DNA of 64,000 nucleotides, from assembly GCF_021134715.1 (NCBI RefSeq), contig NC_060019.1:12352001-12416000 (forward strand), written 5' to 3'. Position numbers and translations under genes: made by a program. The notes below the pieces were generated by a model. The model saw only the letters and a list, made by a program, of their open reading frames with translations. It did not search any database and was not told where the DNA came from. Origin of the DNA: Daphnia pulex (taxonomy: Eukaryota > Arthropoda > Branchiopoda > Diplostraca > Daphniidae). Shown here in pieces: positions 1 through 12,727 of the stretch (its first letter is position 1; every line of letters begins with the position of its first letter).

Positions 1-3000
1 ATAATATTCGTTTATTTCAATATGATTTTTTGAAATGCGATACTAAAATCAACTAAAATTTTCAAACGTTATTTAAAATTCATTTTTTTACTAGTTCATC
101 ATACCTTTTTATAAGAAGGGGTTACAAACGTTTCAATCAAAAAATGTAACAGAAATGGACTTTTCAGTTTATCGCCGTCTCCATTAATTGCACTACACGG
201 TCAGAAGTCAAATGTGATAACAAAATTGAGACGCCTGGTTTGTTGTTGTTGCTCGGTAAACTGAGCATTTGTATAGCGCCTACCTGATAAGATACTGAAT
301 CTTATCTTTAAAAAATCATTAAGTTACGGTCTGTTTTGTTAGAAAATAATAATGAAAAAAAAAATAATAGGTAGGATGGGCAGCACACACAAAAATTTTG
401 AAAAGCAAAATACCAACAAGCGGTGACGATTATCAGCAACCCTTGAAAAAAAAAATTGTGAATTCACTTGACAGGTTTGACAGCTCTCATTATTTTTGGA
501 TGAGAGACGTTTTTTTGTTTTTTTTAACCCAACCAAACCAATAATACAAAAAGAAAAAAAACTAAACGGTTGAAAGAAGCGCAGCGTGTCATCTCTAGAG
601 TTTCGTTAGACCTCTTGAACGCGTCCAAAACTTTGTGGTTTTCTTCCCGACTTTCGGGTTGTCACTTGAGTGTGACGACAGAGCGTCGACAAAACATTCC
701 AACAGACGTGAATTTCTGTCGAGCAATTATTTGACTTGAGCTCATTAGGAAGGGTTCTGTTGCATTTCACAGCATTCAGAAAATGAACTCGAGTCTTCAT
801 CCTTTTCAACGGCTTGTCTCGACCTCTCGTATTCTCATTAAAGCTAAGGTGATTTGACATCAGCTGTACGGTTTCACTCACATTCTTAATTAGCTCCTAT
901 GATTTCGTTCTTGTCTTTTTAAAATTCGACTTTTGCGTTGTCACCTTTGAAACCTTTGGTTTCATTAAGCGCCAGGAAAATGATTTCGGTAAGTGATGAA
1001 TCAAAATTTAAATTCATTCCACCATGACTGCATATTGCTTTGCTCGAACTGTATAGTTTAATGAACTGTAAAGTCTTACATCAACTGAACGCTGTTCAAC
1101 TCTAGCGCAATAACACGGAACACGAATTAAAACTTAAGAAGAAAAAAAAAACAAAGGTAAATACTATAACTACCTATTATACTGATGAATATGATAACGT
1201 ATATATTTTTTTAAAAATTTAGCTGCCTTATTTTTATTAGGTAAACTGCGTTTGAATTAAACAGAATAGAAGAGCGTTGCATATTTAGGTCATTTGCTGG
1301 TGACAATTTGGGACACCTTTTTCACTTTCTACCAAGTCAAACAACGACACACACAAAAAAAAAGATACTTTGAATCGCACAAGGTGAACTGGTGAAGATA
1401 CTTTCCCCTGTGACTGTTTAAACTATATAGCTCTAACGAAAATGAAAAGGGAAAACAAAAACCATTAAGGGGGCTCTTGAGAGTTGTTTTTGTTTTCTTT
1501 AGGGTGTTGTCTGGTCGCGCTTTTGACCCAGCTCTTTTAAAATAATCGGCTGCAAAGAATGCTGTCTACTCACAAAGCTAGCTACAACATGTGAACTATT
1601 GAGAATTCGGAATAGCATCATATAGGCGTATTTTGAAATTTTACTAGTACGAAGAAAATTCTTAAAATTGACTTTGTGTATAGTAGGTAATCAACTAATT
1701 AATAAGTTGCATGATTTGTATGCTGCATGAGCTGTGACCTTTATTTTTAAAAATATTGGAAAAAACGTTTACGAGCTATAATAAACCATAACCAACTGAC
1801 CTGTATATATTCCTTTCTATATCTAACTGAAAACGGTTTATATACAGCAACTAGTTTTCAAAATCCAGAAACCCTCCTTTTCAGGAATGCTTATTGCCTT
1901 GGTGCTGACTTTCTTGTAAATTCTGTTGCGTCATTTTGTTCCCAATGTTCCCACCCTTCACTTTTCGAAGATGTAAAGATTTTTTAAATATCAGTAGAGT
2001 TATTCATCAATGTTTTTCTCATTTTCGATGACCTTTACTGTGTTATTAACCAGTTTTTTTTTCTAGGGCTTATTCTAGATCTTTGGAATTTTTCTTCTGT
2101 TTTATTTAAAATTTTTTCTTTTTTGCGCGCCTGTACCGGTATCCCACGCCCAAAAGTGTCAACCGATTTTCTAAGAAGGGATCTAAATGGTCTCCGCTAG
2201 GTGTAAAAAAAAGCGAGAATGTATGGGCGTCTGCGGCACCAGAGTGTATATGGACTTTTTCTTCTTTACCTAGAAGGTCGACCGACCGATCAATATTTTC
2301 TATAGGGATAACACTGATTTTTTTTGCTGCGCAACGACATATTTAGAAAAACAGAAGCAAAAGAGAACTAAATTTAGAATCACCACGTTCGTCCAACAGG
2401 CGAAAGCGCGCTAAATAGTCATAAATGGAGATGAATGAAGTTGTATCGCTGTTGCGACCACCTTATACGTTAACGCTGCTGTATACCTTAAACCACTCTA
2501 AAAGTAAGCTAATAAACACATTTACACAAACAAAATTAAAATTTATTTATGCTTTGGTTTTTTTTTAATCACCTTAAACACTGGCAATTTTCCTCAAAAA
2601 TCTGTCTTAAAAAATAATTTATACACACATTCAATTAACTGGAAAGAATGATGAATAATGCAATACACTCCTACTACTAAAAAATAGAAAATCCAGTATT
2701 AGACCATCGTTATCGAGTCTGTCAATCAAACGTCAACCCGAGTGGAGCTACGTATTTCAAGGTTTCTGGCTTCTCAGCCGGCAGAGCATAACATAGGGGG
2801 GGGGGGGGGGGGTAAAAAGCAGCACTGTGTGCACTTCCGGTTACGATGCGCATGATTTAAAATCCACAAGGACGACCAGGACCTGGTGCATAAGTTACAG
2901 GGCGATAGTTTACAATCTGAAAGCTGGGCCGAGCTGAGCCATATTTTGTGACAGCCGAGAAAAATGGGGACATGGAAATTTGGAACGCACAATCTGATTA

Positions 3001-4990
3001 AACAGGAGCTGCACGCAACGTACGACGACGAAAGAATTCAGAAAAACAGTTTAAAATTATTTATAATTGTTTTTCAATTTTCCACAGCTAATCAAGAATT
3101 AATCGTGCTTGATGTTAAATCGTTAATTTAGACATTTGAATGGGACATTGCATTGGGCTATATTTTGGAGATGGCTGGATTTAAACATAATTTTAGATCC
3201 TATACCACGAATGTTCACTGATCACGCCTGTTCATGGTTATTCATGCTTTAAACGAAATCCAAATGTGGAAGGACGCCTTATTGAAATTCTAATTTCGGC
3301 TCTAAAAATATGACAAATAACCTGCATATGTTTGCACAGGTACAGCGTAAAACTGGTTTCTTTATTTAAATATGTAAACTTATACGGCACATAACCGTCC
3401 ACGTGTATAGCGTATATAGCGTAGCGCCCATTTCAATATATACCGTACACTAGATTAACTATAACACAATAGATAGCTACAAAAACCGCCAGGCCAGTAA
3501 TTGATTTCTCACGCAAATTCCATGTGATATGCCGTCACTTCATTAGCAATCTTGATTTCCACGTGAATCCTCCTAACATATTGAAACTTAAGGATCTTCA
3601 TGCACGTGAAAAAATTTCCGCCCTCCACATTTCTTGCCAAAATACGCACGACTTTAATCACAGAAGCTTATATTACATAAGCTCCCATTCGGTTGTTGTT
3701 GACGTGGCTAATTTAAAAAAAAGACGTATGAATCAGATATATAATAGTAAGCTGGTAACACCTGAATGCTAAGATGCCATGATAAGTGAAGTAAGAGTCG
3801 ACCTTCACCGCTGTTGTCTTTGGGTCCACTAATAGTACGTACGACTGCCAATATAAACTGGCGTATACCAGCCAAAAACTTTCACCCACGACCTTATTTT
3901 AGTCATTTTAGTGTTGGGGGGGGGGGGGGAAGACTCCTAAATAATCTTGACAAACCACTTTACCAACGTTAACAGGCCAACCTTTTTATATTGATAAACG
4001 CTCAACATTCTTCCGTTCAATTCGTTCGAAAAGTGGTTATCCGAAAATTACTGTAACTATATTATTTTGGTCGATGTATAGCGAAGAAATATTCGAATCT
4101 AGATCACTCTTATATTACTAGTTATGGTCGCCCGAGACTCGTCCGAGTTGACAAATAATGTCTTTGACTCGTGCGATTAATTTTAGACTTTCTGTTTTTT
4201 GTTTTTTGTTTTTTTCATGTCAGAGGATTTATTAGAACTGCCAAGTGCCAAGTCCCAACCTCGTGTTTCAACCTCCAAATAAAATACAAATTCATCTACC
4301 TGCTACCGAATCGTTTTAGGATAAAATCAAACTAATTGACAAAGAATGTTGCGCTTATTTCGGGGAATAAAAAAAAATTAGGCGGTTACGTTAGCGCAAT
4401 AAAAAATTCATTGTCATTGGCAACTCTCACGGATCACACCACATTACTTGGCGCTTCATTAACTGTACCAAATCATGTATGAATGCGTAACTGTTGTGTA
4501 ATGACAGACGCGATAATCTGATTATGCCGAGATTATGCTGCAAAATCCATCTTGCGTGTCGTTGATCACGGTTGATCATCAAGCCTTTTCCAAAATCTTC
4601 TTGTTTGGCTAGTTGCTAGTTCAAGACGAGGGAGAGAGGATAGCGTGTATATTATTATACCCCTAATAGCCTGTAAAGTGTAAAATTTACACATACAACC
4701 ATTTATTTTCACTAATTATTATGCAATATTAAAGCAAAGTTTTTTTTTTGTTTCATAACGCAACTTATATAATACGACGACGATCTTTAATATCAGAAAA
4801 TCCCGTCAGAGTTGACGTGGGCTGGAATGTATTTCCATCATTTTTATCACGTTTAATATGGCCATTTTCGTGTACAGATATGGCAATTAATTGTCAACCT
4901 TTCTTACGGCCTTGTATTAACAGGTTTGTGTTGAGCTTATTCTGGGTTTTGTTACTCGACGTGTTTTCATTTTCTACACCTTCACTAGCG
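1..4990. other. Non-coding stretch, no supportable gene
   Basis: I see no convincing coding exon here. Open frames are short, AT-rich and unlike known families. Visible features are homopolymer runs, including G tracts at 2796-2812 and 3916-3929, and many A/T runs. It may hold regulatory sequence or distal untranslated exons of genes to the left. Confidence 0.5.
2796..2812. repeat. Poly-G tract (17 nt)
   Basis: An uninterrupted run of 17 G. Similar long G or C tracts lie at 3916-3929, 52699-52714, about 53205-53221 and about 57353-57368 (C), all outside coding exons. Confidence 0.9.
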
Positions 4991-4998
4991 CTCCTGAG

Positions 4999-5075
4999 GG
5001 TTTAAAAGGACAGTATCGAGTCGTTTTTGATCAGCGTTCATTTGGTGGTGAATTAGAGAACACCATTAAAAAAAG
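4999..5075 (+). promoter_or_regulatory. Core promoter and 5' UTR exon of the collagen-like gene
   Basis: A TATA-like TTTAAAAGG starts at 5001, and an initiator-like TCAGCG lies about 30 nt downstream near 5031. A candidate non-coding exon then ends at 5075 before GTAAAA. A strong acceptor (long pyrimidine tract, then CTAG) ends at 5519, so the second exon would run 5520-5611 and carry the ATG at 5600. TSS and exon ends are inferred from motifs only. Confidence 0.5.
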
Positions 5076-5599
5076 GTAAAATATTTTCCATCATTTAAAT
5101 TTAAAAAAAAAAGTCAAGAGATATTGCTTTTGTCAGGAATACAGGAAATGTAGTTTCTTTGTTTTGGGTACATTAAGTTGATGTTTTACTATTGTTTTTA
5201 TGTACTATATTTAAACAGTTGTCATTTATTATGTTCACACTGAATTGTGAATAGCAGTTTGGTCGTGTTCGGTTCGTGTTTCATTTAGAATTTTGGGTAG
5301 GTCGGGATATACGGTTGGGCTTCCACATGTAGCCTAAAAAGTAGAATTCTTTCTAGAGTGCTCTCTTTTAAAATTAGAAATTATTAACACTATAAATTTG
5401 CCATTACCTTGCATTGGCATAAACGAATTAAAGAATAAGTAACGTGTTGGCTTTATTGCCTTTATATACACTCTGTGCCGCACTACAAAATACTTTTTTT
5501 CTTTTCATTCCCTGTCTAGTTGGTGTGACTTCTGTGTTGCGCGGGATTAAGGGACTAGAGGAATCTGTATCAAACAACAACAAAATTAACCAATCAGCC

Positions 5600-7503
5600 A
5601 TGAATTCTGTGGTAAGTTATTGAGAATTTAATATAAAATTTATTTTAAGCCACTACCGGTATGTATACAGAAATTTGTTGTGTCATATTAGTTGTAAAAT
5701 AATATTGCAGTTTAATCATTCATTTAAACTTTACGCACTATAAATCCAACGTTGGTTATAGCTTCTTACAATCAGAATTTTGTCCTCCGCGGATGTGATT
5801 AAATGGAAAATTTTACATGGTTAAACATTTGCTTTTCAACTATTGAAACGAATTATAACGTTATTGCAAAAACCACATTGTTCGATTTTACATAAAAAAT
5901 AATAGGTTGATTATCATTGCATTAAATATAGGTTGTTTTAGCGCTTCTGGTCGCAGTGACTTTAGCTGCTCCTTCACAGCCTGGTAAACGTGCTCCAGCA
6001 GCAGTTTCTAAATATCCAGCAGGACCCTCCAAATATAATTTTAATCCGTACACATCCGATGGCTCCGAAGAAGAAGAAGACTCAAACATCCATAAACAGT
6101 TGAACGCTTTCCTAATCGAGTAAGTAAAATTGCTGCCATAAAAAAATAGTGAGTAATTAATTGGAATTTACTTCCTCTAAGAATTTAAATGATTATTTTA
6201 AAGGCTAATTGACCCAGTACGATCCTTATAATACCTAAATGGCCAATTTTACTTTAATAAAAATACGATTGACTATATACAGATATCTTCCCAGGCTGAC
6301 ACAATCAGCTGTTGCCCCTGGAGCCTATGCTGGTACATATAATTCTCCACCAACATTTATTGCTGGGCCACCTGGACCGGCTGGACCTCAAGGAGAAAAG
6401 GGAGACAAAGGAGAAACAGGCTCTCCAGGTTCACAAGGCATTCAAGGACTACCTGGTTCGGATGGAACTCCAGGATCTCAAGGAGAAAAAGGTGCCGATG
6501 GAGCCACTGGGCCGACTGGTGAAAAAGGTGACAAAGGCGAAAAAGGAGATTCAGGATCGAATGGCGCAGATGGCAAAGACGGATCGCCAGGAAAAGACGG
6601 GCAAACTGGAGCAGTCGGACCTCAAGGGCCAAAGGGTGAAACAGGCGAACCAGGCACATCTTACTCATTCCCTGGACCTGCTGGAGAGCCTGGAGTTCCT
6701 GGGAAAGATGGAGTCCCTGGTGCTAAAGGAGAAACAGGGCCTCAAGGACCATCTGGCAAAGACGGATCTAATGGCGAAAAAGGTGAAAAAGGCGAATCTG
6801 GTCCTCAAGGAGGAAAAGGAGAAAAGGGAGACCAAGGAGAAAAAGGCAGTGATGGACTTCCAGGTGCGCCCAGCTATGTGCCTGGTCCGGTTGGGCCTGT
6901 CGGCGCACCTGGAAAAGATGGTCAGAATGGCAATGATGGCGGTTCCGGTAAAGATGGAAAAGACGGTGCTCCAGGCTCACCAGGTATAGGATTTTTTAAA
7001 AAAGTTATAAAATGTCCATCATTATTATTTAATTAACGCGAGGGTTTTTGCAATCAGGCCCCAAGGGAGAGAAAGGAAGCGATGGAGAAAAAGGTTCGAC
7101 TGGTGAAAAAGGAGAAACAGGATCTCAAGGACCGCAAGGCGAACCCGGAGTTGCCGGCCCACAAGGAGTTCCTGGCCCGTCTGGAGAAGTAGGCCCAGTT
7201 GGGCCAAAAGGAGAAACTGGCGCGACTGGACCGAAAGGACCTAAAGGAAACCCAGGCGTTCCAGGCCCTAAAGGAAAAACTGGGCCCAAAGGAAAAACGG
7301 GACCGGCTGGACCTGTTGCTTACGGAGAAAGAAGTTATCCCGCTTCAACAGGCATGTATATCCCTGTGGTAGCGGCGGCATATGGACCAGCAGCCAGCAG
7401 TTCCAGTTATGGACAAGCTGTACCTCAGAACTGGTATCAGTCTCCAGCTTACAAGAAGACCAACAAGTATTCTTCAAACAACTCTGAAGAAGAAAGGGCC
7501 TAA
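5600..7503 (+). CDS. Secreted short collagen-like protein
   Basis: Four coding exons: 5600-5611, 5932-6119, 6295-6983 and 7058-7503, all GT-AG and in phase, giving about 444 residues. The protein opens with a signal peptide ([19 protein letters not shown]), followed by an acidic spacer. Gly-X-Y repeats run from about residue 91 to about residue 380, rich in GEKGD and GPKGE triplets, so it should form a triple helix. The repeat is broken twice by similar Tyr-containing inserts (GTSYSFPGP and GAPSYVPGP). The tail is Tyr/Ser/Ala-rich and ends in an acidic NNSEEERA. There is no fibrillar C-propeptide or collagen IV NC1 domain, so it is not a classical fibrillar or basement-membrane chain. A cuticular, adhesive or silk-like collagen is possible. 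Family assignment is sure; the specific role is unknown. Confidence 0.9.
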
Positions 7504-7788
7504 AAGTGGACTGCATCGTATCCCAATGAATGATTTTTTTTTATTCGTCGTATATATTCTCAAATCACAATTTCAAAAACAAGATAATATTTATAATTAT
7601 GTGAAGACAAATTTATCATTTCAAATAATTGCGCTATTAATTTAAAAAAAAAGAGCTGCTGTGCATATTCAAACGCATCTTATAACTTTTCAGAGTAAAA
7701 TCCTTTCTTATTCAAATATCTTTCTTATACAAAATGTATGGTATAATCTATAAGTCCATGCCCTATCGTAATCATTATTGACATGGCA

Positions 7789-7794
7789 AATAAA
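7789..7794 (+). terminator. Possible poly(A) signal of the collagen-like gene
   Basis: AATAAA about 286 nt after the stop codon at 7501-7503, followed by AT-rich sequence. It is the first canonical hexamer I noticed downstream. Confidence 0.4.
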
Positions 7795-8233
7795 TTTATT
7801 GACTCTTTAAACAGTGGTTTCATATAATTCAATCTTTTGTATGATTCTCATATTCCTGAAATTAATCATCTTATTGGTGTTGTAAAGAAAAACCCAAAAA
7901 CAGTGATAGGAAAGACAAGGAAAAGTATCCAGCACGATTTTTAAAAAAAATTGGCACATAATTATAGGTGAAACATAAAAAGATGGGATGATAAATTTTT
8001 ACATATTAAACCCGAACACGTTATACACTATCACCAACGAATCAAAATCGTGTGTATCAATATTATACATGCATAAATAACATGAGGTAACACAATTCAA
8101 CGTGTTTTTCCGATTATGAAATAGTTCACCTTTTGCCTTCAAACTTACTGCTAATAAAATTGTTTCAGACTGCGTCTTTCAACGGAATCTTAAATAGTAA
8201 TCTCATTATTATATGACACAAATGCGTGCCATG

Positions 8234-9627
8234 TTACTTGACAGTATTCATTTTTTCAGTCCATAGCTTTTGCACTTTGATTCCAACATAAATTTTCCTA
8301 GAAAACCACTGGGCCATAGAACCTGGTAGAGTAAAATGCAAAACCTCTCGCCAGTACAGCTGTTCAATTAAAAAAAAAGTGGAATGAATAATAATATTGA
8401 AAATCCAATTTCTTCCATATTCTATTATAGTTAATAAACTAACCAATATTTTGTGAAGCCAGTACGCTGCAGTTCTTGATTCGATACCAAGTGTTGAAAA
8501 ATTGGCGTCCACAAACGTCTCAGGTTTGGGTACAAACATCGACGACATGTCTTGTAATCCGTGCATTTTCGTTGCCAGCACTGTTGGCATTACGGATTGA
8601 ACAATTATTCCGTCCTGACGGCACTCGACTGCCAAGTCATGAGAAAATTTGTCCACGAAAGCCTATGGTGGAATGATAAAACAAGATTATGTATTATAAG
8701 TAAATAAATTTTTAAATACTGAAATAAAAGGTTATAGACTTTTGTCGCCCCATAAATGATAGAACAGGGTTCGAATTGGTCCGTCGAACACCAAGTGCCC
8801 GTGCCCCATATGGATCCCACGTTGATAATGATTCCGCGTTGTCTACTCCTCATTCCGGGTAGCAATAAATTCGTCAATCTCGCCATGGCCATAATGTTGC
8901 AGTTGATTATTTTCTGGATTTCTTCTTCTGGCGACAGTACGTCAAATTGACTCGTTGTCACGTCCATTCCCACATTGTTTATCAGCATTCCCACTCCTGA
9001 CGGTAGGTTGACTAGCTCAAATTTCAGCAGCGGGTAAATGGAATCTCCTTCGGTGAAATCGGCAGCGATCGTTCTTATCTGGATTGTGTGATGCTCTCGC
9101 TCTGTCCAACGCAATAAATAAATTTAAAAGAATATCATTTAATATTTTTAAAGTGTATAATATGATTTAATCACTGATATCGTATGCCACTTCTTGAAGC
9201 TTGCTGTGCGATCGGCTGATGAGCACGATGTTCATTCCTAAGGAAGCAAGCTTCTCCAAACATGTAATTTTTTCATTGATAAATGTACATCATGTTTAAC
9301 GTTAAAAATTCTATTAATGCAAAAAAGAAGAACCTTCCAAGCGTAAGCTTCACCCAACCCATCTGTTGCTCCAGTCACCACTGTGTTATTATATACAAAT
9401 TAGTGTCAGTCTCGGTTAGAGTTGAAAATAACTTCAATTAGACTGTAGATAGGACTATAAGTTAGTTCAAATTTACCCGCCCAGGGTCCATATCGTCGTA
9501 AATCCAGACTGTGGCCAAGCGCAGCACTCAGTTTAACACAGTAAATAAAATTGCACAAACTGTACAACACCTTTAAGCCCATCAGTCCCAACACAATCCA
9601 TCCAACTACTAAAACAACGAATGCCAT
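8234..9627 (-). CDS. HSDL1/3-ketoacyl-CoA reductase-like SDR, copy A
   Basis: Six exons (5' to 3'): 9627-9477, 9380-9334, 9250-9175, 9101-8740, 8662-8444 and 8359-8234, giving about 326 residues, close to vertebrate HSDL1 (330). An N-terminal hydrophobic anchor (residues about 1-30) precedes GPWAVVTGATDGLG, the NAD(P)-binding TGxxxGxG turn. LINNVGM follows, then catalytic Ser (about 188), YGATK (Tyr about 208, Lys about 212) and the C-terminal LGIESRTAAYWLHK typical of this family. These enzymes reduce 3-ketoacyl-CoA or steroid ketones at the ER membrane; vertebrate HSDL1 itself is thought inactive. The catalytic Ser-Tyr spacing is 20 residues against 13 in copies B and C, because of a 7-residue insertion. 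The start at 9627 aligns with the paralogs; an upstream in-frame ATG at 9675 is possible. Confidence 0.88.
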
Positions 9628-10133
9628 AATCGCTTTTAAGGTTCTCTTTTTACTCCAAAAATCTTGCAAATTCAAGCTGTAAAAATAAATTTTGTTTTTA
9701 AAAGGCTTGATTAAGCCATAACTGAAACGATCAGGTTTTTTCTTTCAATAAAAAACTTGGTTACGATATCGAGAGGCACCTATAGAAGCAATTCATATAG
9801 CGAATCCAGATAAGACCCCCCCCCACCCGTTATCATCATCAGAGCGTACAGCCACTCAAATATAGGAAAGTATGTTATGAATGATAACGTATATCAGCAG
9901 GTCATGTGAGACGCAGTTCCTGCTGCTGCTGTGTTGTAGAATAAATTGTATAGATTTTTACCGTCTTCAGTTTGAAAGTGAGAGCTATACTGAAAAAATT
10001 ATATGAAATCTGGATAGTCTCGTATAATGTAATACGAAAATGGAAACGCTGGAACAATTCCATAAAGCTGCTTGTATATATTGTATATTTAATTAGAAAT
10101 TTAATACACGCCATAAGAAAGCATTTCGTATAT
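9628..10133. other. Spacer between SDR copies A and B
   Basis: About 500 nt. It probably holds the promoter of copy A and the 3' UTR of copy B, both on the minus strand. A C tract lies at about 9818-9826. No gene seen. Confidence 0.6.
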
Positions 10134-11479
10134 TTAGCGAGACTTGCTGGCTTTTTTAATGGATTTCCCTAATTCTTCCATGTGCTTGAGCACCCCACGT
10201 TCCAACAGCGGGCGAGGAATGAAGAAATTGGCAAGGTCCGTGAAATGCAACTGTCAATCAAGGTAAGTAATTAATGGGTAAGTTTGCGTACGTATAATAT
10301 AGCCTACGAATATGCGAAAAGGGGCCAATACTTGAATTTTATGCGTCCAATATCCTGCGGTTCGCTGTTCTAGTCCAAGAGTACGTAAAGTTGCTGCTGC
10401 AAACGTATTGGGATCAGGGCTCAATAACGAGGGTTTCATATGGCTTGCCATATTCGTGGCAACGTATCCCGGATGGACAGTTTGAACTGTAACGCCCAAC
10501 GATTTCACTTCGGCAGCTAAATCTCGGGAGAATTTCTCAACAAATGCCTGTGAATTTATTTTTGGGCAAAAACATTTTTTAATTATTTATAAATTATTTA
10601 TTTATTGTAATGGAGAGAGAAATAATTTTATACTTTCGTTGCACCATAAATGGTGAGGAGAGGCGTTGGCATTGCGCTCGAGAGCGATCCGATATTCACG
10701 ATGACGCCGTTTTGGCGTTTGATCATTTGGGGTAAAACCATGTGACACATCCGCGCCATGCTCAAAATGTTACAGTTGATAATGTCGTGAATACTTTTGT
10801 CATCTTCGACATTTCCGAAACGCCGACCGAAACCATTCAGCATGCCAACGTTATTGATCAGAATACCAATCTGCAACTTGCTCAGTTCCTCTTTGAGAGT
10901 GACGTAGATTTTTTGGCCATCGGTAAAGTCTACAGCGATCGTTTTCACCTGGATCGAACTGTATTCGTTCTCTAAATGAACGCATTGTTAAATTAATAAT
11001 TTCTTATACATCAGGTAATTTAAAAAAAAAATGTTAACTTGCTGATTTCATCGGCAACTGCCTTGAGTTTTGCGGACGTTCGACTAACTAGAACGACGTT
11101 CAATCCAGCAGCAGCAAGCTGTAATATGGAAGGAAAGAAAAGTTAAAGTGGAAGATGATTTAATTTAAATCAACTAAAGGAAAATTTTTTACTTCTTTTG
11201 CAAAAGATTTTCCAATGCCATCCGTAGCACCGGTAACAACTATAATAAAAATGAATTTGATGACTCAGTAACTGCAAGCGTATGTACAGCATGAAAATAT
11301 TTTAAATTAAATATAAATATACCTGCCCATGGCCCGCAAGATTTAAGGTCGATTCCACGTCCTAGCAAACGGCCTAAAAACGTTGTGTAAGCAAAATGAA
11401 TAAGATTGTATACGGTTTTTGCTGTGAAGATGACCAAAACTGCCCAGCCAACGACTTCTGCAATGCAGGAACACGACAT
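10134..11479 (-). CDS. HSDL1/3-ketoacyl-CoA reductase-like SDR, copy B
   Basis: Six exons: 11479-11323, 11239-11193, 11118-11043, 10971-10634, 10547-10332 and 10250-10134, giving about 316 residues. It has the N-terminal membrane anchor (CIAEVVGWAVLVIF), GPWAVVTGATDGIG, LINNVGM, catalytic Ser (about 189), YGATK (Tyr about 202, Lys about 206) and LGLEQRTAGYWTHK. The Ser-Tyr spacing is the usual 13 residues, so the active site looks complete. Exon boundaries match copies A and C. The donor of intron 3 is GC, not GT (11042-11041, reading GCAAGT); the only in-frame join and the paralog exon borders require it. The start at 11479 was chosen because it aligns with the first Met of copies A and C. 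Confidence 0.88.
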
Positions 11480-12727
11480 TTTGATTTCCTTTTTTGGCGA
11501 GGAAACTCCAAACTTGACACGGTAGTTTTTATATGGCAACTGCCCAAACGTATGGCTATTCAATTTAGTAGTCAGTTTCAGGGCAGTTCATAGGGTGAAG
11601 TGCTAAGTGATAAGAATGGAAGAGATATCTCTCGCGAGTAAACGTTGTGTCTACATTTAAAATTTGAACAAAGCATCAATACAATAGGACAACCTATACT
11701 GATGTATTGTAAATGCGCTGACGATTTGAATTAAAACTGTGGGCCGGCCTTAATAAGTTTAATGTAACGCATTCCATGAAACTTACGTTAATAGTAGTTT
11801 ATAAGACCAGTTAAACGCGTTATTGGCTTTTGTCGTTATTTTTTATTTTGTCAAATACACAAGCTTATCAATCACATGCATCATGATAACGTAGGAAACT
11901 ATTTGTTTGAACGTGCACCTGGTTAGCAGACACTTATATTAAGAGCAACTATAGTGGATTGATGAAAATAATTTCAATGGTGATTAAAAAATTCAACCAC
12001 TCTAAAAAAAAATCCTCTATAAATTTTTCCAGCGAATGGAACCTGAACTAAAAAGTCATGATAAAAAAAGCTCATTAAAAAAATGGCGTGTTCAAGGATT
12101 TGAACCACTGACCGCCACTGACAAGGAACCTTGATGGGTCATGGGTATACTTTCATAAATTATCGAATAAATCCCATATTCTTGAGGAAATTTAAATAAT
12201 AGGATAGTATAATAGATAATAATTTAGATAATAGGATAATAAACATTTAAAAAATAGAATCTTATAGATGAGAATTTCATTTTCAATAATGCACTAGATG
12301 ATGGATTCGAAGACAAGCTCTGTCCACCACTTCCATTTCCCCTTTATCAAAACTTGTGGTTGTAAATGACTTCCGAACTCTCAAGTTTTTCTATAGTTTT
12401 CCAGCAAAACTCCCGTGTTATCATTTTACCAGCAATATGTACACTTAATAAACATTTTCATTTTCAGTGTATGGGAAACATCGAAATTGAAACAATAGCT
12501 GCAGTAGTAGGCAATGAAAGAGGGAACCACTTAAACCTACCAAGACGTAACTTTTTATGAAATGAAGCGACAAACAAACAATATTTGAACCATAATCAGA
12601 GTAACAAGGAATTAGAGCAGTGATAAATAATAGTGATACAACTGGTAAGAAAATTGGGTTTCCTTTTCCATTCGTACGTACAGAAGCATACGGTGCACGT
12701 TTGCAACCGGCAACAGGTAGGTATATA
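11480..12727. other. Spacer between SDR copies B and C
   Basis: About 1.25 kb, AT-rich, with no coding signal. It should contain the promoter of copy B and the 3' UTR of copy C. A GGTTCAAATCC-like tRNA B-box occurs on the minus strand near 12090-12105, without a supporting tRNA fold. Confidence 0.55.

Noticed and set aside
606-881. 91-codon minus-strand open frame
   Set aside because: No family features, no clear splice or promoter context; length is within chance in this composition.
6312-6989. 225-codon open frame in another frame of the collagen exon
   Set aside because: Out-of-frame shadow of the Gly-X-Y repeat; its Lys/Glu/Leu bias follows directly from the repeat codons.
12080-12125. 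tRNA-like B box on the minus strand (GGTTCAAATCC)
   Set aside because: The T-stem does not pair well and no matching acceptor stem, anticodon arm or A box was found at the right spacing.
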